This document shows, one piece after another, positions 16,577-25,994 of a stretch of DNA of 64,000 nucleotides. The DNA comes from Leptospira bouyouniensis (GTDB taxonomy: Bacteria; Spirochaetota; Leptospiria; Leptospirales; Leptospiraceae): assembly GCF_004769525.1 (NCBI RefSeq), contig NZ_RQFT01000003.1, forward strand, positions 434,001 to 498,000, in the 5' to 3' direction. The notes beneath the pieces are model-generated. The model was not told the DNA's origin and did not search any database. It was given only the letters and a program-made list of their open reading frames with translations. The translations under genes were made by a program, and so were the position numbers. Each line of letters opens with the position of its first letter. Within the stretch, counting starts at the first letter, position 1.

Positions 16577-18253
16577 ATGACCGCAACGGCAGTGAAACTC
16601 GAAAAATCCCAGGCGGAGAAGGCATTGAACGCCCAAGCCGCCCTCCTCAATGAAGTTACGAAACGACTCGCACAGAAAAATTCCGACAACGGTAAAGTTT
16701 CCATTAGCAAAATGGACAAAACGCAACATGTGTTTTACCAACTTGCTTGGATGACAGCACAACAACGTGTAGCTGAAAACTTCATCGTATATGCTTGGGA
16801 TGCTTCCAAAGGAACTGGTGAATTGGAACAGAAAATGGCACTCACATTTGTTGCTGAAACTGTTTCCAACATTCGTTCCGAACTTGCAGCGCGACCTGCT
16901 GAATACGAACTTACCTATCAGGAATTATTCTCCAAATTGTTTTCCGACGAAATCAATGGTTTTGTGGAAGCAGCTTCCAAAATGGAAAACTATGAAGCGA
17001 TCGTAGACAAGATCGTTGACCTTGGACACTTCGGTGCATACGGACTTTCTGAAGACCACGAAAATTTCCGTGGAATTTTCAAAGATTTCGCTGAGAACGT
17101 AGTGGTTCCACATGCAGAACATGTCCATAGACATGATGACCTCATTCCACAAGAAATCATCAATGGATTAAAAGACATGGGTTGTTTCGGTCTATGTATT
17201 CCGGAACAATTTGGAGGAATCCAACCAGATGATCGTCCAGACAACATTTCGATGTTAGTTGTGACGGAAGAACTCTCTCGAGGTTCACTCGGAGCTGCAG
17301 GTTCCCTGATCACACGCCCTGAAATTATGTCCAAAGCTCTCCTCAAAGGGGGAACGGAAGAACAAAAAAATAAATGGTTACCACTCCTTGCATCTGGTGA
17401 AAAATTCGCAGGGATTATGGTGACAGAACCTAATTATGGTTCCGACGTAGCGGGAGTTTCTGTCACTGCAAAAGAAGTGGAAGGTGGATTTGTCATCAAT
17501 GGTGTGAAAACTTGGTGTACATTTGCAGGGTATGCAAACCTACTTCTCATCCTTTGCCGCACAGAAGCAGATCCTAGTTTGAAACATAGAGGTCTTTCCA
17601 TCCTACTTGCTGAAAAACCATCTTTTGATGGCCACGAATTCAGTTACAAACAAGAAGGTGGTGGGTCCATCCAAGGAAAAGCAATCGGAACGATTGGTTA
17701 CCGTGGAATGCACTCCTACGAAGTATCTTTTGAAGACTATTTTGTTCCAAAAGAAAACCTTCTCGGTGGTGATGCTGGCCGTGGAAAGGGTTTTTACTTC
17801 CAAATGGAAGGATTTGCTGGGGGAAGGATCCAAACAGCTGCTCGTGCCAATGGTGTGATGCAAGCGGCTCTTGAAGCAGCACTTCGTTATTCACAAGAAC
17901 GTAAAGTATTCGCAAAACCAATTTACGATTATACGTTAACAAAGTTCAAAATCGCAAAGATGGCAATGATTGTCCAAGCAACTCGCCAATACACAAACTA
18001 TGTAGCAACACTACTCGATGAACACAAAGGCCAAATGGAAGCAACACTTGTTAAATTGTATGCATCCAAAATTGCTGAGTGGGTGACTCGGGAAGCAATG
18101 CAAATTCATGGTGGTATGGGTTATGCTGAAGAGTATCCAGTATCACGTTACTTTGTTGATGCTCGTGTATTCTCTATCTTTGAAGGCGCGGAAGAAGTAA
18201 TGGCACTTCGCGTAGTTGCGAAAGACCTTCTTGACCAAGCACTTGCTTCGTAA
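16577..18253 (+). CDS. Long acyl-CoA dehydrogenase, probable (2S)-methylsuccinyl-CoA dehydrogenase
   Basis: 558 residues, about 170 longer than ordinary acyl-CoA dehydrogenases because of an N-terminal helical extension (residues 1-165). The core follows: CFGLCIPEQFGG, FAGIMVTEPNYGSDVAG, NGVKTWCTFAG, and a C-terminal HGGMGYAEEYPVSRYFVDARVFSIFEGAEE with the catalytic Glu in FEGAEE. This length and architecture fit Mcd of the ethylmalonyl-CoA pathway. That pathway replaces the glyoxylate shunt during growth on acetyl-CoA-yielding substrates such as fatty acids. Other long dehydrogenases are possible, since no ccr or ecm gene is in view. A strong terminator lies 100 bp downstream. Confidence 0.72.
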   Translation: MTATAVKLEKSQAEKALNAQAALLNEVTKRLAQKNSDNGKVSISKMDKTQHVFYQLAWMTAQQRVAENFIVYAWDASKGTGELEQKMALTFVAETVSNIRSELAARPAEYELTYQELFSKLFSDEINGFVEAASKMENYEAIVDKIVDLGHFGAYGLSEDHENFRGIFKDFAENVVVPHAEHVHRHDDLIPQEIINGLKDMGCFGLCIPEQFGGIQPDDRPDNISMLVVTEELSRGSLGAAGSLITRPEIMSKALLKGGTEEQKNKWLPLLASGEKFAGIMVTEPNYGSDVAGVSVTAKEVEGGFVINGVKTWCTFAGYANLLLILCRTEADPSLKHRGLSILLAEKPSFDGHEFSYKQEGGGSIQGKAIGTIGYRGMHSYEVSFEDYFVPKENLLGGDAGRGKGFYFQMEGFAGGRIQTAARANGVMQAALEAALRYSQERKVFAKPIYDYTLTKFKIAKMAMIVQATRQYTNYVATLLDEHKGQMEATLVKLYASKIAEWVTREAMQIHGGMGYAEEYPVSRYFVDARVFSIFEGAEEVMALRVVAKDLLDQALAS

Positions 18254-18266
18254 AACTCGATAGTTT

Positions 18267-18296
18267 TTTGTCGAAGGAGTTTCCTTTTTCGACAAA
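18267..18296. other. Hairpin after the Mcd-like gene
   Basis: A 9-bp perfect stem (TTTGTCGAA / TTCGACAAA) with a 12-base loop, 14 bp after the stop codon. A second, weaker inverted repeat (TTTGTCA 18311 / TGACAAA 18335) follows, before the clear terminator at 18353. Together they make a structured 3' UTR that may protect the transcript. Confidence 0.4.
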
Positions 18297-18352
18297 GAAG
18301 CAAATAAAAATTTGTCAGTATGTCATGAAGCAGATGACAAATTTCACTAACA

Positions 18353-18377
18353 AGCCCGAGAAATCGGGCTTTTTTTG
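18353..18377 (+). terminator. Rho-independent terminator
   Basis: The stem AGCCCGA / TCGGGCT with loop GAAA is followed at once by seven T. This is a textbook intrinsic terminator at the end of the Mcd-like transcript, about 100 bp after the stop. Confidence 0.88.
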
Positions 18378-18465
18378 TACCTAAATCTAGAATCGATTTG
18401 GATAAAGTTCTTTCCACCAAAAAAGCAATAGTCTAATCTAATGTCTGAGATCTTATCTCTGTTAT

Positions 18466-19248
18466 ATGAAGTTACAATTTGTATATTATTCTTTGATCTT
18501 AGTAATCTTGAACTTTTCTTGCAAAACTCCAATGCCAGAACTCAGTTCGGAAGCAAAACTTTCCAAAAACAAAACTATTTCCATTCGATGGACAACAACC
18601 GATCCAATCCTTGCCAAAGTATTTCCTGAAGTATTTCCGGTTCCACCTGCAGTTTTAATTGAAGACCAAGAAAATATTGCGGATCTATCTTCGGTTCCTT
18701 TGCCACCTCCAGACCCAAACCAATCTCCAAAAATCTCAAAACCTACTCCTTTGAATCCGAACGAACTTCCGAGATGGGATCGTGGGTTTGAGTTGACCAA
18801 CATAGATAACTTAACACTTGTTATAAGAAATGAAAGCCAAAGGCCATTCAAAAGTATTGGAATCAGTTTATTAGCACTGACGATGGTATATTACGGGACA
18901 ATGGAAACAGAGGCAGAACTTGTTTGGACATCTGGGGAAACAAATTTACATCGTATCTCTTTTTTATCTACATATGAAACGATTTGGGCACCAATGCCAT
19001 TTTATATTGGCACTGGATCGAGTCTTGTGGCTCCAATCTTCAATGTGAATCGGTATCCATCTAATTTACAGAAGTTTTGTATCCAAGAAAAACCTTCCAA
19101 ACTTCGTGAGTCTTTAGAACAGTCCCAAAATGAAAATTGTAAAGAATATGAAACATTTTTAAAACGATTGTTTTTACAAAATTATGAAACCATTCATTTG
19201 CAACTCACACAATGGGAAAAAAGAAATCAGGATTGGTTTCAACCATAA
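18466..19248 (+). CDS. Hypothetical lipoprotein
   Basis: 260 residues. The N-terminus LQFVYYSLILVILNFSC is a lipoprotein signal with Cys at residue 19. A proline-rich segment (PLPPPDPNQSPKISKPTP) follows near residues 75-95. The rest is a mixed domain with LTNIDNLTLVIRNESQRPFK, suggesting a beta-sandwich. No family recognised. It stands alone, with a terminator before it and 149 bp of featureless DNA after it. Confidence 0.75.
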   Translation: MKLQFVYYSLILVILNFSCKTPMPELSSEAKLSKNKTISIRWTTTDPILAKVFPEVFPVPPAVLIEDQENIADLSSVPLPPPDPNQSPKISKPTPLNPNELPRWDRGFELTNIDNLTLVIRNESQRPFKSIGISLLALTMVYYGTMETEAELVWTSGETNLHRISFLSTYETIWAPMPFYIGTGSSLVAPIFNVNRYPSNLQKFCIQEKPSKLRESLEQSQNENCKEYETFLKRLFLQNYETIHLQLTQWEKRNQDWFQP

Positions 19249-19397
19249 TTAATCCCGAGAATTTGGATCATGCACATATCAAAATCATTTCAGAATTCTA
19301 TCAAAAAAATCTCACGTAACAAATGTAATATAAAATATGTGTATTGAGTTATCACATGAACCAAAATTTATTACTGAATAATTTCGAATAAATTCCA

Positions 19398-20057
19398 ATG
19401 CCAAAAAAATCCTTTGTTCCATTCCCAATGAATTCTAAAATTCTTCCTGCATTCATTCTACTACTTTGCATTATGTTTTCTCCTACGAAAAGCCTTCGTT
19501 CAGTTACCATTCCAAAAGAAAATTGGAGTGTTGTATTATATGGAGGGATTTTTACAACAACTGATTTGATTCCTATTGTTTTTCGTCAAAAAACAGATTA
19601 TAAAGAATCATATATTGGAACAGTAGGAGTCACTCGGCCACTTGACTATCGAATTCGATGGTTTGATTTTTTATGGGAAGCTAATGTTACAAAACATTTT
19701 GGAGAAATGAAACATTGGGAAACAAATGCATTTTATATCGTAAAAATTAATCGTATCTTTGATTCTCCTGTCAGTTTATCACTTGGTGAAGGTATGTCTT
19801 TGGCTTCGGAGAATCCTAGATTGGAAAACAAAGCGAAAGGTTATTATTTAGAAAGTGGTTTGCAAAAGGATGCGATTGAATCCAGAGCTCTTTTGAATTA
19901 TATGATGGTAGAAGTGAGTACATATCTTCCATTTGAACGCAAAACAGAAATTTTTTTACGTGTTCACCATCGGTCGGGAATCTTTGGATTGTATTGCCCA
20001 CCTGATCCCAATTGTGGTTCCAATTTTATTTCTTATGGTTTAAGGACTGCCTTTTAA
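19398..20057 (+). CDS. Outer-membrane beta-barrel protein of unknown function
   Basis: 219 residues (an ATG at 19428 would give 209). Signal ILPAFILLLCIMFSPTKS is followed by alternating amphipathic strands (WSVVLYGGIFTTTDLIPIVF, YIGTVGVTRPLDYRIRWFDFLWEANVTKHF) and a terminal Phe (YGLRTAF), the usual end of a barrel. The C-terminal VHHRSGIFGLYCPPDP motif has a conserved-looking His-Arg-Ser cluster. This is reminiscent of small barrels such as PagL-type lipid A deacylases, but I cannot confirm a catalytic triad. A hairpin follows. Confidence 0.65.
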   Translation: MPKKSFVPFPMNSKILPAFILLLCIMFSPTKSLRSVTIPKENWSVVLYGGIFTTTDLIPIVFRQKTDYKESYIGTVGVTRPLDYRIRWFDFLWEANVTKHFGEMKHWETNAFYIVKINRIFDSPVSLSLGEGMSLASENPRLENKAKGYYLESGLQKDAIESRALLNYMMVEVSTYLPFERKTEIFLRVHHRSGIFGLYCPPDPNCGSNFISYGLRTAF

Positions 20058-20070
20058 AACTTATAGATTA

Positions 20071-20111
20071 TATCCTACGAATTCAAAGTTGACAATTGAA
20101 TTCATAGGATA
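20071..20111. terminator. Bidirectional terminator hairpin between convergent genes
   Basis: 16-bp arms (TATCCTACGAATTCAA 20071-20086, TTGAATTCATAGGATA 20096-20111) with one mismatch and a nine-base loop. It sits between the barrel gene ending at 20057 and the minus-strand START gene ending at 20135, and is followed by CATTTTCTT on the plus strand. Confidence 0.6.
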
Positions 20112-20134
20112 CATTTTCTTACCGATTTTTAAAT

Positions 20135-20821
20135 CTATTTATCTGCGTTGGTAGTGACTGGTTCTTTAATCCAGTCATACTTCGCATCTTTGTGTTTTCC
20201 TTGTTCAACTAAGGATTTTAAATTTAATAATGTTTCGTATGGTGTATCTGTCAGTACCAAGTTAATCACTGATTGAGGGACAGATCCGCCAGGTTCAAAA
20301 TGTGCTTGGTATTCGATTTTGGTTTTACCGTTCGCAAGAGGAATGAGTTTCCAATACCCTTCAAATTCTGGCATACGAGTCACTCCAGAAGGTGAACCCT
20401 TCGCACTAGAATCCAAACGTTTCATCTTCATCGTTGTTGTGAGTGTTTTTTGATTTTGTTCAAAACTTCGGTCCATAATCACATCACGATCGTTCACTGG
20501 CCAAGGCGCACCATTTCGTAAATAAACCGAAGATTTTTTTTCGTTACCAGAAAGGACTGTGAGTTCTTTGCATTGATGGTATAAGTTTTTACACGCTTGG
20601 GGATCAACGAGTAATGCGATGACTTGAGAGATACTTGCATCAACTTCAGTTTTGCCTAAAAATTCTTCAATGTTGGAACCAGGAACAGGTCTTGTCAAAA
20701 CTTGAATTCCCTTTTTCCGTTTGGATTCTGACCACTCTGGGGTTTGGGCGAAGAGTGGAATGATATTTGTAAGTAAAAAACATCCTACGATGAATTTTAA
20801 GACTGTATGTTTTTGGATCAT
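20135..20821 (-). CDS. Exported START-domain protein
   Basis: 228 residues. Signal peptide IVGCFLLTNIIPLFAQ is followed by a START/SRPBCC lipid-binding fold: GIQVLTRPVPGSNIEEF, VIALLVDPQACKNLYHQC, PWPVNDRDVIMDR (the typical START stretch) and EGYWKLIPLANGKTKIEY. It should bind a hydrophobic ligand in the periplasm. It is the last gene of a minus-strand unit, starting 2 bp after the serine hydrolase stop, so it may handle a lipid substrate or product of that partner. Confidence 0.85.
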   Translation of the reverse strand: MIQKHTVLKFIVGCFLLTNIIPLFAQTPEWSESKRKKGIQVLTRPVPGSNIEEFLGKTEVDASISQVIALLVDPQACKNLYHQCKELTVLSGNEKKSSVYLRNGAPWPVNDRDVIMDRSFEQNQKTLTTTMKMKRLDSSAKGSPSGVTRMPEFEGYWKLIPLANGKTKIEYQAHFEPGGSVPQSVINLVLTDTPYETLLNLKSLVEQGKHKDAKYDWIKEPVTTNADK

Positions 20822-20823
20822 GG

Positions 20824-22080
20824 TTACCTGCCTATTTGCGAATGAATGAGTGGTCTTACAGTTTCTGCAAAGAATAATGAGGTTGACGAAGCTGGTAACA
20901 AACTCAATCCATTTTTTCTTCCGCTATTATTAACTGCAAGGATTGCCATATAGTTCCGATTTTTATCGAGCCAAGGATAAAACCCATTGATCCCAATACT
21001 ATGAGAAATCAAGTCCTTGTCACATTCTGAAGGAACATCCGTAACGGTACAGAACCTCCAGTTTCCGAGTCCATATTGCCAACGGTACCCAAATGCAGAA
21101 AATTGTGAGTATCCAATTTTTGCTCCATTGTATTGGTCGGCTAGTATTTCAGAAACAGATGTAGTGGAGAGAAAGTTAGCTATATTTCCACCAGATGCAT
21201 TTTTAGCAGTCCCATTGGTCAAAAGAGCATTCAACATCCTTGCATAATGCTCTGGAGAAATGGAAAGTCCATAAGCTCCCGATAAACTTCCATCGGTATC
21301 GGTTCCCCCTCTAGAATTTCCTCGCCAAATTGCCTGGCTTGCATCCCAACCCAGTGGAGTTAAAATGAGTTGAGTGAACAATGTATCCCAAGTTTGACCA
21401 CATGCAACTTCCAACATTCGTTGTGCAACTGCCATGTGATTAGAATTGTATTGGTAAAGTGCACCAGGAGTACCAGTAGATTGGTCACGAATTTCATTCA
21501 CACAATTGTTCTTTTGTGTTGCAGTTGCGCCAACTGGAAGGGTAGAGATACAACTTGCTTGCCCAGCTCCATTACTCCCACCAGCATTCAGACCAGATGT
21601 AAAAGATAATAACTGACGTAAGGTGACATTTGCATAAGTTCCAGTCCAACCCAAAACTTGTGCCGTGGTTCGTGAAAGTGATATCGCACCACCAACTGCA
21701 CCATTATTACAAGTATTGGTGGTAATGGTTCCACATTGTGCAAACGTTCCACTATTTGTATTACAATCAATAACTCTCATGGCAGTGATTGCAGTTACCC
21801 ATTTGGATCCTGAAGCAATAGGTTTATACGTACTATAGTCAAGTATAGACTGTCTTGCATAAATCCGAGAGCCATTTTGGTCAAATACTTGGAAACTTGC
21901 CCCTTCATCTGTGGATTTTGCATATTGGTCAAAACAAGAATCCAAACTAAAACAAGAGCCAAAAATACCTGCGATCAAGGTAGCTTGTGTGTCCTTATCG
22001 GTTTGAACTGTTTTTTCACATTGAAACAGTAATAGGGTTAAACTTGTAAAAACGAATAATTTGAGTGATTTATTTTTCAT
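20824..22080 (-). CDS. Serine hydrolase lipoprotein of the beta-lactamase (class C/PBP4*) family
   Basis: About 418 residues from ATG 22080, giving a clean lipoprotein signal (LFVFTSLTLLLFQC). The frame opens 32 codons earlier but overlaps the neighbour. The nucleophile motif S-x-x-K is PIASGSKWVTA, and the Tyr motif is YQYNSNHMAV. The sequence is rich in Thr, Asn and Ser with several Cys pairs (IDCNTNSGTFAQCG), suggesting an extracellular disulfide-bonded enzyme. Family members include esterases and D-aminopeptidases. Genes upstream (TIGR04452-like) and downstream (START) are 13 and 2 bp away. Confidence 0.85.
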   Translation of the reverse strand: MKNKSLKLFVFTSLTLLLFQCEKTVQTDKDTQATLIAGIFGSCFSLDSCFDQYAKSTDEGASFQVFDQNGSRIYARQSILDYSTYKPIASGSKWVTAITAMRVIDCNTNSGTFAQCGTITTNTCNNGAVGGAISLSRTTAQVLGWTGTYANVTLRQLLSFTSGLNAGGSNGAGQASCISTLPVGATATQKNNCVNEIRDQSTGTPGALYQYNSNHMAVAQRMLEVACGQTWDTLFTQLILTPLGWDASQAIWRGNSRGGTDTDGSLSGAYGLSISPEHYARMLNALLTNGTAKNASGGNIANFLSTTSVSEILADQYNGAKIGYSQFSAFGYRWQYGLGNWRFCTVTDVPSECDKDLISHSIGINGFYPWLDKNRNYMAILAVNNSGRKNGLSLLPASSTSLFFAETVRPLIHSQIGR

Positions 22081-22093
22081 ATCAATTTCCTTT

Positions 22094-22567
22094 TTAAAAT
22101 CGAATGGGTTCGATTGTGATGATTTTTCCCGTTTTATCCAAATCACAGGAAGCGAATTCTGGTAGAAGTAGAGCATCTCTTGCTACTCCCCCAACAGTTG
22201 TTAGACTATCATAAATACTTCCTAAAACCAAAGCACCTTTCGTCCTTATATCGGATTCACATTGAAGAACTGATGATTCCATAAATGATTCGTTATCATC
22301 GATTTCTGATAAAAAACCATACATAATCTTTGCCAAATATCCATTGACTAGGAGTAGAGGGGAAATGGGACCTTGCCCTCCTTTCATCCCTGATTGTGCC
22401 AGCCAAAACGAAGTTGCTGTAGCTTCGGCTTCCAAAATAGCATCTGAAATTCTTTCTTTAGCTTCAGAACCTTTGACTGCGCCGTAAGTCGGAATTCCAA
22501 TGCCTTCTGTCAGCATACAATTTGTAAGTAACACAAAGAAAAGAATGGAAAGAATGAATTGTTTCAT
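22094..22567 (-). CDS. TIGR04452-like Leptospira lipoprotein
   Basis: About 157 residues from ATG 22567, giving the signal QFILSILFFVLLTNC with lipobox LTNC. An upstream extension to 22612 overlaps the divergent methyltransferase gene. The mature part has a small-residue N-terminus followed by helices (RISDAILEAEATATSFWLAQ). It fits my recollection of the Leptospira-specific TIGR04452 lipoprotein family; the number is from memory. First gene of a three-gene unit with the serine hydrolase and START protein. Confidence 0.65.
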   Translation of the reverse strand: MKQFILSILFFVLLTNCMLTEGIGIPTYGAVKGSEAKERISDAILEAEATATSFWLAQSGMKGGQGPISPLLLVNGYLAKIMYGFLSEIDDNESFMESSVLQCESDIRTKGALVLGSIYDSLTTVGGVARDALLLPEFASCDLDKTGKIITIEPIRF

Positions 22568-22590
22568 AAAAAACTGAACCTCATAACCAA

Positions 22591-23298
22591 ATGAAAAAAT
22601 GGGATCAAACAAATCTTACGTATCTGCCTCGAATTCCTGAACCTGAATTGATGAATGACAGTCATCAGGTCGAATCTTATGCGAATGCCAATTTTGACTC
22701 GGCACATTCCTTGATCATAAAACAATTTCAAAGCAGACTTCCTCTTAATTTTTCGCCACGTTCGGTGTTAGATTTAGGATGTGGACCTGGAGATATGTCA
22801 TCTCGTTTGCTCCCATTTTTTCCTAAGGCTAACTTTACCTACTTAGATGGTTCCAAATTAATGTTAAAATTTTGTCAGAAGCGTCTTTTTGCGTTAATTG
22901 GTGAAAAAAGAAACAATAAAATCATTTTTAAAAACGAACTCGTCCAGGAGTTTGTTCCCGAATCCAGTTTTGAACTCGTGTTCTCAAATTCACTTTTACA
23001 TCGCATCCATAATCCATTTGAGTTTTGGTCTGCGATCCAGAGGTCCATAGATGATGATAGTTTTATATTTGTTTGTGATTTATTACGACCAAACACTTTA
23101 ACAGAATTGTATCACCTTGTTGATCGTTATGCGAAAGACGAACCTGAAGTACTAAAGACGGATTTTTTGAATAGTTTACTCGCGGCCTTTCGATTTGAAG
23201 AAGTTTCAGATATGATTGCAACAATACGTTTGAGTCATAAACTTAATTTGGAAATTATATCTGATAGACATTGGATTTGTTATACAAAACCAAAATAA
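22591..23298 (+). CDS. Class I SAM-dependent methyltransferase
   Basis: 235 residues. Motif I SVLDLGCGPGDMS is at about residues 58-70, TYLDGSKLML is the acidic-strand region, and LVFSNSLLHRIHNP is the motif IV equivalent. The N-terminal YLPRIPEPELM segment is a recurrent opening in a small-molecule methyltransferase group. The substrate is unknown. Divergent from the lipoprotein gene and convergent with the Tim44-like gene 5 bp away. Confidence 0.85.
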   Translation: MKKWDQTNLTYLPRIPEPELMNDSHQVESYANANFDSAHSLIIKQFQSRLPLNFSPRSVLDLGCGPGDMSSRLLPFFPKANFTYLDGSKLMLKFCQKRLFALIGEKRNNKIIFKNELVQEFVPESSFELVFSNSLLHRIHNPFEFWSAIQRSIDDDSFIFVCDLLRPNTLTELYHLVDRYAKDEPEVLKTDFLNSLLAAFRFEEVSDMIATIRLSHKLNLEIISDRHWICYTKPK

Positions 23299-23303
23299 TG
23301 GTT

Positions 23304-25994
23304 CTACAATGAAATTATTTGAATCGATTCAAATAACCAATCAGAAATTTTTCCAGGAATCACTTTTTGGCAATAACCACAAGCAGACGAATCTACCTCT
23401 GGTAAAGGAGCACCACAATTCTCACAAGAAATTTCCGAAAAGCCCAGTGATTTGGGACGTTCCGATGGTAATACTAGTGTTATGCGAGAACGCCGATGTT
23501 CAGGTAACAATCCTTTTTTCCTCGCAACACTCCATCTAATTTCACAACTCATCCTTTGTGGTTTAGATTCCTTTTCAAAATTAACTAAATGACAAGAACC
23601 TACAACTGGCGAAAACATCGGTTCGTTACCAGGTTTCCCTAATTTAAGGTAGGATTGGTCTGACGACTCTCTGAATAAAATTTGGCTATTGGGGATTGAT
23701 TGGTAGTGAATGTACTTCCAAAATACAGTTGAAGCTCTGTCTTCTAGTAGTTGTTTTGTGACTTCATTTGGTAAAGATTTCAAATTTGAAACATTAGTTG
23801 TATCCCATTCAACAGTTTGTGTGATTTCTGTTAGGACCCAATCTGCTTGCCCTGAATTAAATATCACACCACAATATTCACAACGATTTGTTGGATGAGC
23901 AAACTTTGGAGAAGCACCACAACTTGGACATAAATGATGTATCAAATCAACGTTTGGTTTTGTTTGTGTCTCAATTTTTCGTGTATACGAATGAATTTCT
24001 TCGTAAGTTACGTATGGTTCTTTCTCTAAAGTATTTTGAATTTCCAATTCAGAAGTGTGTTTAAGAAAGGTTTTATCTTTGGTTTTACATTTTAATTTTA
24101 AGTGAAGTGTTACATATTCTGCTTCGATTGTGAAATTGATAATTTGTATCGTTAAAACTTTGAAACCTTTCATTCGATTGACTTCACCATCTATCACTTT
24201 CATCAAGTTAAGTTGAATTGAAAACCTTTGGAAAACAGCAGCGGATATAAAATTTCGAGATGGTTCCATATCTCCTTTATCCCAGGATGTTACGGTTTTT
24301 TCAGTGATGGTTATGACCTTTTCTTTGAATTGATTGAAATCAAATGTTGGGTCAAATTCTTGTATTTGAGAAATGATTGATTGGTGAAGCTTTTTTTGGA
24401 ATCTTCCCTTCTGATTTTTGTTAAAAAAGAAAAATCCGAAAATCAAAAGGCAAATAGATAAAATTCCGAGAGCTGTCAGATGCCCTAAGTGGTTACCAGA
24501 ACCTGGAGAATGCAGGAATGCATTGAATACAGCATAAAAGATAAGAATTGGATTATATATAATCTTTTTGTCTTTTTCTTTTATTTTTAAGAATAATAAA
24601 TAGTTAGAAGGAATGGGATGGTCCCACTGCAAAGAAAATCCATTTACTTCCCAATTTGGTTGCACTGGTATGATGATAGAATTTTGATCAAGAGTATCTG
24701 AACAATATTCGCATTGTCTCGCGATAATTTCTATATTAGTCAATGTGGGATCTATTTGTGATTCGCATAACACATTTAAAGAAAATTTTTCTAATACAAG
24801 TTGGTCATTTTTTTCCAAACTTGTAATCCGAACCCAACGTTCGATCCCTTGGTCCCATAGGTTTGTGGTTTCACCGATCGTTTTAAATGCAAACGTAAAT
24901 AATTTTTTGTCATTTGGTTCGTCTTGACTCTCCGATAATGTAACGGAAAATAAATGCCAGAAATAAGTAGATAGTCCTTCAAATGCATAGGATATCTGGA
25001 AGGCAGGTGTCCAAAATTGGTTCCAAATGGATTCGCCAAATTCTCGAAAACGATTTAGACCCAGTTGTAATTGTAAGGAATCGATATTAGAATTATTTTT
25101 TGAAATTTGAATCTTCGATCGGTAATCATGAATTCCATTGTCATGGATTGTAACTGTTTCCTCAAGTGTGTATCGTTTCTGTGAATCCTCCAATTCTCTT
25201 TGAAGTGTATTAGAATTGCTTAAATTTCCAAAATTTGCCACATCAATGATGACCAATGAATTATTTTCAGAATTGGATGGTTGCTTGTAATGAAATTGGA
25301 GATCGTTTTTTGAAATTTGTAAATTCTTCCGTTCATAATCTGAAGTTGAGGAATTAAATATTTCTTCTTGGATTCTGAATTGTTGGGAAAATGTTTCTTC
25401 TTCCCATTTTAAATCCAAAACAAATGGGTTAGAAGAAAAACTTGTTTTTGAAAAACGCCAATAGATTAGTGATACATTTCCGATGGGTAAATATGCCTGT
25501 TTAATTCTATATTTGAGGCTGATTTCCATTTCTGGATTTGATTGATTGTTCGGCCAAAAAATTGTTATTATACCTGCGTTATGCGAAGAATAAAGTTGTT
25601 CTGGTAAAACTACTAATTCTTCGATTTCCGCTTCATTTTGGATTAAAAAAGTCGGCCTTCTGATACCTATTTTGGATTGGTCTTTTTTGATGCGAAACGT
25701 TTCATTTACATCCGCACTTCCATCTGCAAATAAATGTATAGAAACATTATGGTTTGTTGTTTCAAAATATGAAGTTGGTTCTGGGGTACTACTGGTTGAA
25801 TAAGAGTTAGATGAATGATTTGATTTTGATGAGGACGAACTTGAGGTTGAAGAAGGTTTGTAACTAGAATAAGTAGAGCGACTGCTACTCGAACTTGAGC
25901 TGGAAGATCGATAAGAATTTCCCATCCCTGGCCTTGCGCCAATGGAAGTTATCCAAAAGACAGAGACGGAAAGGATTGAGACGAATTTAAGCAA
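23304..25994 (-). CDS. Large membrane protein: DUF2207-like, Tim44-like and two zinc ribbons
   Basis: 896 residues. In order: a signal peptide; a Ser-rich low-complexity linker at about residues 25-75; an extracytoplasmic DUF2207-like part (VSIHLFADGSADVNETF) to about 490; a transmembrane helix (LTALGILSICLLIFGFFFF); and a Tim44-like domain at about 540-680 (FDPTFDFNQFKEKV, VFQRFSIQL). Two four-Cys ribbons follow (CPSCG with CEYCG; CENCG with CGYCQ), each before a W-D/L-F-E-x-I type strand. Tim44-like domains bind membranes or translocon partners. The gene overlaps the upstream TerB gene by 8 bp. Function unknown; possibly a membrane stress sensor. Confidence 0.8.
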   Translation of the reverse strand: MLKFVSILSVSVFWITSIGARPGMGNSYRSSSSSSSSSRSTYSSYKPSSTSSSSSSKSNHSSNSYSTSSTPEPTSYFETTNHNVSIHLFADGSADVNETFRIKKDQSKIGIRRPTFLIQNEAEIEELVVLPEQLYSSHNAGIITIFWPNNQSNPEMEISLKYRIKQAYLPIGNVSLIYWRFSKTSFSSNPFVLDLKWEEETFSQQFRIQEEIFNSSTSDYERKNLQISKNDLQFHYKQPSNSENNSLVIIDVANFGNLSNSNTLQRELEDSQKRYTLEETVTIHDNGIHDYRSKIQISKNNSNIDSLQLQLGLNRFREFGESIWNQFWTPAFQISYAFEGLSTYFWHLFSVTLSESQDEPNDKKLFTFAFKTIGETTNLWDQGIERWVRITSLEKNDQLVLEKFSLNVLCESQIDPTLTNIEIIARQCEYCSDTLDQNSIIIPVQPNWEVNGFSLQWDHPIPSNYLLFLKIKEKDKKIIYNPILIFYAVFNAFLHSPGSGNHLGHLTALGILSICLLIFGFFFFNKNQKGRFQKKLHQSIISQIQEFDPTFDFNQFKEKVITITEKTVTSWDKGDMEPSRNFISAAVFQRFSIQLNLMKVIDGEVNRMKGFKVLTIQIINFTIEAEYVTLHLKLKCKTKDKTFLKHTSELEIQNTLEKEPYVTYEEIHSYTRKIETQTKPNVDLIHHLCPSCGASPKFAHPTNRCEYCGVIFNSGQADWVLTEITQTVEWDTTNVSNLKSLPNEVTKQLLEDRASTVFWKYIHYQSIPNSQILFRESSDQSYLKLGKPGNEPMFSPVVGSCHLVNFEKESKPQRMSCEIRWSVARKKGLLPEHRRSRITLVLPSERPKSLGFSEISCENCGAPLPEVDSSACGYCQKVIPGKISDWLFESIQIISL

